DNA from: JACPIA01 sp964655995
Lineage (GTDB): Bacteria; Patescibacteriota; Minisyncoccia; Phycocordibacterales; XYD1-FULL-46-19
Assembly: GCA_964655995.1 (NCBI GenBank)
Contig: CAZZPK010000005.1
Coordinates: 1 to 52,615 of the forward strand
Reading direction: 5' to 3'
Length of the DNA stretch: 52,615 nucleotides
The position numbers were made by a program, and so were the translations under genes. Of the stretch, positions 49,400-52,615 are shown one piece after another (the stretch's first letter is position 1; each line of letters begins with the position of its first letter). The notes under the pieces are model-generated. The model saw only the letters and a program-made list of their open reading frames with translations. It searched no databases and was not told where the DNA came from.

Positions 49400-50083
49400 A
49401 TGTTATTGCAGACTTGGAGTCAGGTATTGACCACCTCTTTTCAAAATTTATGGACGGGGGTAGTGATGTATATACCGCTCATTGTGGTGTCGATTGTTAT
49501 TTTGGTTGTCGGTTGGGCTTTTGGGACTATTGTCGGCAAGTGGGTAGCTCAGGTGGTCCGTGCCCTCAAGCTTGATCGGGCGCTCGAGAGCCTGGGTGTT
49601 AGCGACTTAATGACGCGCGCCGGCTGGCGCCTCGACTCGGGCAAGTTTATCGGCGAACTCGTTAAGTGGTTTGTCATCGTTACCTTTTTGGTGGCGGCCA
49701 TCGACGTTCTCGGTTTAAATCAAGTAAACATCTTCCTCCAACAGGTGGTCTTGGGGTATATCCCTAATGTCATCGTGGCGGCGCTTATTCTCTTGGTGGC
49801 AGCGGTTTTGGCCGACTTTTTGCAGCGCTTTGTTACCGGCTCGGCTCGGGCTGGAGACATCCCTCATGCCGAGCTATTTGGCGGCGTTGCCAAGTGGGCG
49901 GTATGGATCTTTGCTTTTGTAGCGGCGATGAGCCAACTCGGTATTGCCGGACAACTCTTTTACACCCTCTTTACCGGTATTGTGGCAATGCTTGCTTTGG
50001 CTGGCGGCTTGGCCTTTGGTCTCGGCGGACGCGACGCGGCCGCTCGCTACCTCGACAAGCTTCACAAAGACATTTCGAGATAG
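49400..50083 (+). CDS. MscS-like membrane protein (conserved TM-helix type)
   Basis: A 227-residue membrane protein with about five helices. The last helix contains the small-residue-rich GLAFGLGGRDAAARYLDKL, the pore-lining signature of the MscS/TM-helix family. The soluble beta domain of full MscS is missing. It may be a small mechanosensitive or pore-type channel. Confidence 0.8.
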   Translation: MLLQTWSQVLTTSFQNLWTGVVMYIPLIVVSIVILVVGWAFGTIVGKWVAQVVRALKLDRALESLGVSDLMTRAGWRLDSGKFIGELVKWFVIVTFLVAAIDVLGLNQVNIFLQQVVLGYIPNVIVAALILLVAAVLADFLQRFVTGSARAGDIPHAELFGGVAKWAVWIFAFVAAMSQLGIAGQLFYTLFTGIVAMLALAGGLAFGLGGRDAAARYLDKLHKDISR

Positions 50084-50108
50084 TCTTTGTGATTATCCAC
50101 ATCCTAGC

Positions 50109-50136
50109 TTGACTTTATATTCCCGGGGTGTATAGT
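50109..50136 (+). promoter_or_regulatory. Promoter of a short attenuator-like leader
   Basis: TTGACT (50109-50114), 16-nt spacer, TATAGT (50131-50136), starting an RNA near 50143 that meets a terminator at 50152-50190. Confidence 0.7.
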
Positions 50137-50151
50137 GTAAATACTAACCGC

Positions 50152-50190
50152 ACCTCCTCTGTCTTTAATAGGCAGGGGAGGTTTGTTTTT
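50152..50190 (+). terminator. Intrinsic terminator/attenuator before the NYN gene
   Basis: ACCTCCTCTGTC (50152-50163) pairs with GGCAGGGGAGGT (50171-50182) using G-U pairs, loop TTTAATA, followed by TTGTTTTT. The 5' arm contains ACCTCCT, the anti-Shine-Dalgarno sequence. Confidence 0.75.
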
Positions 50191-50208
50191 GGTAAAATAA
50201 GAGAAAAC

Positions 50209-50808
50209 ATGAAGTTATTTCCAAGTAAAAAAGAAATGGTTGTGGTATATATGGATGGTAGTAATACTTATAACAAATTAAAATCACTTGGTTTGCCAGA
50301 ATCGGATAAGAGGTTTGATTTTGATGGTTTTATTTCTTACTTAGCTACAGGTAAAAAATTGATGTCAAAAAGGTATTATGTTGGTATTGTAAGGAATCAC
50401 GATAATACCGAAAAAGGTGAAAAGATGGCTAGGAGTCAGCAAAAGTTTCTTGAAGGTTTAAGAAATTGTGGTTTTGTGATTAAACAAGGAAGGATTATGT
50501 ACGATGGAAAAGATCGAATCAGAGAAAAAGGAGTCGATGTTAAGATGGCGATAGAAATTGTAACCGGGGCTGTAGATAATTATTATGACACGGCAATTGT
50601 GGTTAGTTCCGACACAGATCTGATACCGGCGATCAAATATGTTAGAAGTGCCAAGAGAAAGAAAGTTGAATACGTAGGCTTTGCGGGAGAGCCATCCCTA
50701 GGCTTGATAAAAGAAACCGATACACAACGTGTTCTTACTAGAGAAGAATTAGTTAAGTTTCAAATAAACAAATCGGCCCCGTCTCGCGACGGGGCCTCAG
50801 GGGCCTAA
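50209..50808 (+). CDS. NYN-domain (LabA/DUF88-like) ribonuclease
   Basis: A 199-residue NYN protein from ATG 50209. Acidic active-site residues are D16 (VVVYMDGSN), D110 (EKGVDVKMAIEIV), D135 and D137 (SSDTDLIPAI), which match the PIN-like NYN fold of probable RNases. It has a short C-terminal tail (QINKSAPSRDGASGA) that overlaps a hairpin. The gene is more AT-rich than its neighbours. A TAAAAT at 50193-50198 could be a private -10 giving a 5' leader of only a few bases. Confidence 0.82.
   Translation: MKLFPSKKEMVVVYMDGSNTYNKLKSLGLPESDKRFDFDGFISYLATGKKLMSKRYYVGIVRNHDNTEKGEKMARSQQKFLEGLRNCGFVIKQGRIMYDGKDRIREKGVDVKMAIEIVTGAVDNYYDTAIVVSSDTDLIPAIKYVRSAKRKKVEYVGFAGEPSLGLIKETDTQRVLTREELVKFQINKSAPSRDGASGA
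50775..50796. other. Perfect GC hairpin within the NYN gene end
   Basis: GGCCCCGTC-TCGC-GACGGGGCC, nine GC-rich pairs, ending 12 nt before the stop. No T-tract follows, so it is not a standard terminator. Confidence 0.6.
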
Positions 50809-50867
50809 CGGCCATAATATTATAAGTACTATATACCCATTGATTTCAAAAGTAAAATTATTTAGCT

Positions 50868-50888
50868 CCCCGAGGCTTAGCCTTGGGG
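50868..50888. other. Isolated hairpin in the intergenic region
   Basis: CCCCGAGGC-TTA-GCCTTGGGG (one G-U), no T-tract on either side. It may be a terminator remnant or protein-binding site. Confidence 0.4.
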
Positions 50889-50921
50889 AAAGGTTGTAAA
50901 ATAAGGGTTATTTAGACAGAC

Positions 50922-50950
50922 TTGACAAGTATACCTGATGGGTGTATAAC
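50922..50950 (+). promoter_or_regulatory. Promoter of the hypothetical gene at 51021
   Basis: TTGACA (50922-50927), 17-nt spacer, TATAAC (50945-50950). The leader contains a hairpin (GCAAC-A-CGTCC ... GGAC-AA-GTTGC, about 50973-51000) just before AAGGAG (51008-51013). Confidence 0.8.
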
Positions 50951-51020
50951 GGTAGAGGATATTGAAATAGAGCGCAACACGTCCATTGGGGACAAGTTGC
51001 CTAATACAAGGAGACAAGTC

Positions 51021-51599
51021 ATGAGCGACACGTCTGCGGTAATGACTGCCAGACAAGCAGCGGAATTGGATCACGCTTTTGCTCGCCATGGTTGGACACC
51101 GGAAGAGGTAAAAATCCTTTCCAGTGGCGACAACTTGGCGGCAGTGCGGCAAGTTATCCTCAATCGTGCCAAGATCGAAGGGGTCAAGCATCTCGTCGAT
51201 CTCGACGCCGCCCCCTTCTGTCCCGACGATTGGTCGGTGGAGGAACATCGAAAAGGTGGCCAGTTCGAATTCGATCCCACTAAGATCAAATTCTGGCTCT
51301 CCGAGTCACAAAAGAAAGGCTCACATCGCGGCCACGACCTTCGCGAGGAGTTGAAGAGTCAGTCAGTCTTCAACGCCAACCTGCTGGACTTCCTCCTCAA
51401 GCCGGAGAACCAGTATCTCATTCCAGAGGAATGGAAAGGCAAGGCTATCTTCTTCTGGGGTACGATTTACCGCAACGCCGGTGGCTACCTGTATGTCCGG
51501 TTTCTCTACTGGGATGGCTCCAGGTGGCACTGGAGCAACGACTGGCTCGGCCGTGGCTGGGGCGCTGACGTCCCAGCGGCGGTGCTCGCAAGTAATTAG
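51021..51599 (+). CDS. Hypothetical accessory protein, layout similar to the 14927 gene
   Basis: A 192-residue protein of unknown function from ATG 51021, set by AAGGAG. The N-terminal helical module (MTARQAAELDHAFARHGWTPEEVKILSSGDNLAAVRQVI) is followed by WSVEEHRKGGQFEFDPTKIKFWLSESQKKG and a very aromatic C-terminus (about 145-180; five Trp, several Tyr). C-ending codons dominate, as in 14927-15544, and unlike the surroundings. The promoter-leader hairpin-SD-ORF-terminator unit is the same as there, so the two are probably members of one accessory class. Confidence 0.75.
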   Translation: MSDTSAVMTARQAAELDHAFARHGWTPEEVKILSSGDNLAAVRQVILNRAKIEGVKHLVDLDAAPFCPDDWSVEEHRKGGQFEFDPTKIKFWLSESQKKGSHRGHDLREELKSQSVFNANLLDFLLKPENQYLIPEEWKGKAIFFWGTIYRNAGGYLYVRFLYWDGSRWHWSNDWLGRGWGADVPAAVLASN

Positions 51600-51611
51600 C
51601 CTATGTTTCTG

Positions 51612-51646
51612 CCCCGGTTTTCCGCAAGGAAAACCGGGGTGTTTTT
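51612..51646 (+). terminator. Intrinsic terminator
   Basis: A 12-bp stem CCCCGGTTTTCC-GCAA-GGAAAACCGGGG with GNRA loop, then TGTTTTTG. Confidence 0.95.
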
Positions 51647-51652
51647 GACTCC

Positions 51653-51681
51653 TTGACGGGGATAAGTGGCTCGTATATACT
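51653..51681 (+). promoter_or_regulatory. Promoter upstream of the 23S rRNA leader
   Basis: TTGACG (51653-51658), 17-nt spacer, TATACT (51676-51681); predicted start point about 51688. Confidence 0.75.
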
Positions 51682-51693
51682 AGCCACGTGGAT

Positions 51694-51732
51694 ATGAATA
51701 CGATTTATACCAAGTTTAAGCGGCGGCCATAA
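51694..51732 (+). CDS. Candidate 12-codon leader peptide ORF
   Basis: ATG 51694 to TAA 51730-51732 encodes MNTIYTKFKRRP. An in-frame GTG at 51688 lies at the predicted start point, so translation could be leaderless. The last four codons (K-R-R-P) overlap the 5' arm of the hairpin partner at 51720-51727. The Lys/Arg-rich end resembles +X+ type ribosome-stalling leader peptides. Confidence 0.45.
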   Translation: MNTIYTKFKRRP

Positions 51733-51774
51733 CCGTTATTTTAAGGTTTGGCGCCGCCGCGAGGCGGTTTTTTT
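51720..51774 (+). terminator. Attenuator-like terminator/antiterminator pair before 23S rRNA
   Basis: Terminator: CCGCC-GCGA-GGCGG (51754-51767) with T7 (51768-51774). Competing stem: GCGGCGGC (51720-51727) with GCCGCCGC (51753-51760), eight G-C pairs that use the terminator's 5' arm. The two cannot form together. Confidence 0.6.
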
Positions 51775-51790
51775 CTGGACGAATGACTCA

Positions 51791-51880
51791 TTGACAATTG
51801 AATACAGGTAGAAAAAACATTGTAAGTAATCAAAATGCAATCACGTTAGTTGATAAGTAAATTTCCTAATGGGAAATTTA
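51791..51880 (+). promoter_or_regulatory. 23S rRNA leader with boxA-like and processing-stem sequences
   Basis: TCATTGACAATTGAATAC (about 51787-51804) resembles the boxA/leader segments in front of rRNA genes. A 9-bp hairpin TAAATTTCC / GGAAATTTA (51858-51880) directly precedes the mature 23S start and may be a processing signal. Confidence 0.45.
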
Positions 51881-52615
51881 AGAGCATATGGTGGATGCCT
51901 AGACTCTAACAGGCGATGAAGGACGTGGCTTAGCTGCGATAAGCTCCGGGGAGGTGCCTAGCAACCTGCGATCCGGAGATCTCCGAATGAGGAAACTCAG
52001 CCGAGTAAAACTCGGCTGACCCCGACCTTGCGTCGGGGTCGCATACCCAGGGAAGTGAAACATCTCAGTACCTGGAGGAAAAGAAAATAAGCCCCCGCAT
52101 TTGCGGGGGAGACATTCCCTTAGTAGCGGCGAGCGAAGAGGGAGGAGCCCAAACCTGTAGTCGCAAGATTATGGGGGTTGTAAGGTAGCAACGCAATTAA
52201 AATTGGAAGAGTTACCAAACTAAAATTTAGCTGAAGCCGCTGGGAAGCGGCGCCCAATAAGGTGATAGCCCTGTAAGCGAAAAATTTTAGTCTCTTTAGT
52301 TGCTACTCTTGAGTAATTCGAGGAACGACAGCCTTGAGTGAATCCGGCGGCACTAACCGCCAAGGCTAAATACAGTTAGAGATCGATAGTGAACCAGTAC
52401 CGTGAGGGAAAGGTGAAAAGCAGTCCGGAAGGACGTTGAAATAGACCTGAAACCATATGCTTACAAGGAGTCGGAGTGCTGCGTGGCGCAAGCTATGCAG
52501 TATGACGGCGTGCCTATTGAAGAATGAGCCAACGAGTTAATGCCTATTGCTTAGCTAAGTCTCGTAAGGGATGGAGCTTGAGGGAAACCGAGTGTGAACA
52601 GCGCGCCTTTTTATA
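51875..52615 (+). rRNA. rrl: 23S ribosomal RNA, 5' part
   Basis: Unmistakable 23S 5' domain: GCATATGGTGGATGCCTAG, CAGGCGATGAAGGACGTG, GATCTCCGAATGAGGAAAC, GTGAAACATCTCAGTACCTGGAGGAAAAGAAA, TTCCCTTAGTAGCGGCGAGCGAA, and ACCGTGAGGGAAAGGTGAAAAG. The gene runs off the window end. The exact 5' end is approximate. Two variable helices are extended but no intron or insertion is apparent in this part. No 16S gene precedes it in the window. Confidence 0.97.

Noticed and set aside
51791..51819. A second promoter TTGACA right before 23S rRNA
   Set aside because: No acceptable -10 at 16-18 nt; the sequence fits a boxA-like rRNA leader better.
1..52615. CRISPR array, prophage or integrase-bearing element
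   Set aside because: No regularly spaced repeats, no Cas, capsid, terminase or integrase genes found on either strand.
1..52615. Alternative genetic code (UGA = Gly, as in some Patescibacteria)
   Set aside because: TGA terminates several well-defined genes (rluA-type gene, VKOR, ftsK) at the expected length and does not occur in frame in conserved genes.

Overview
The window looks like a chromosome segment from a Candidatus Patescibacteria (CPR) bacterium, probably Parcubacteria-like. Pointers are the compact, largely co-oriented housekeeping genes, a eukaryal/archaeal-like IleRS with zinc knuckles, a secreted peptidoglycan-binding/S-layer-like protein with a Thr-Pro linker, lamin-tail-like and repeat-type surface proteins, an L11 gene with no L1 gene beside it, and a 23S rRNA gene with no 16S gene in the 51 kb before it. 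TGA is used as a stop, so the code is standard (table 11). GC is near 50%, but some accessory genes (REP transposase 44627-45289, NYN 50209-50808) are clearly more AT-rich, and two hypothetical genes (14927-15544, 51021-51599) are rich in C-ending codons.

Layout. 1-2601: a two-gene accessory unit, double-HTH protein plus GHKL/Hsp90-MORC-like ATPase. 2698-5905: RluA-type pseudouridine synthase, L19, tRNA-Leu(GAG) with an odd structured insertion at its 3' end, an orphan small gene, cobalamin adenosyltransferase, tRNA-His, a small membrane protein and a DUF167 protein. 5945-10108: a candidate small RNA, then a copper-resistance operon (CsoR repressor with its palindromic operator inside the promoter, CopA ATPase, HMA-TauE/SafE-like fusion, cupredoxin). 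10105-14744: FAD-linked oxidase on the minus strand, then FKBP, DsbA, VKOR and glucose-6-phosphate dehydrogenase. 14793-16893: hypothetical gene, then secE-nusG-rplK. 16945-22258: a nucleotide-metabolism neighbourhood (dCTP deaminase broken by an assembly gap, an unknown gene, a tandem ThyX-like protein, DUF488, glyA, MazG-like). 22291-35779: aminoacyl-tRNA synthetases ArgS, IleS, GlyS and MetG, with RecO, a surface protein, an M16 peptidase, an AI-2E-type permease and TatD. The IleS carries an inserted histidine-phosphatase domain.

35807-37097: small ORF, then rpsF-ssb-rpsR. 37094-41278 (minus): ftsK, a small anchored protein, recA, efp. 41353-42021: an HTH protein whose gene and promoter are studded with AAAGGACA motifs. 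42379-44424: S-layer-like protein. 44542-45289: REP-like palindromes with their RAYT/Y1 transposase. 45286-47696: lamin-tail-like protein, NDH-2 and a 36-residue membrane peptide. 47701-48734: L10 leader, rplJ, rplL. 48750-51599: HTH-nucleotidyltransferase-like protein, MscS-like membrane protein, NYN nuclease, hypothetical gene. 51653-end: a promoter, a 12-codon leader ORF with an attenuator-like hairpin pair, and the 5' part of 23S rRNA.

Two expression styles alternate. Housekeeping genes mostly lack a Shine-Dalgarno sequence and often start within about 5-12 nt of a -10 (often extended TGnTATAAT) element, so many are probably leaderless. Accessory genes instead have consensus promoters, leaders, strong AAGGAG-type ribosome binding sites and their own intrinsic terminators. 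The best leads for new biology are the IleRS-phosphatase fusion, the leader-ORF attenuator in front of 23S rRNA, the double-HTH/GHKL pair, the tRNA-Leu 3'-end insertion, the RAYT repeats and the AAAGGACA-tagged regulator.
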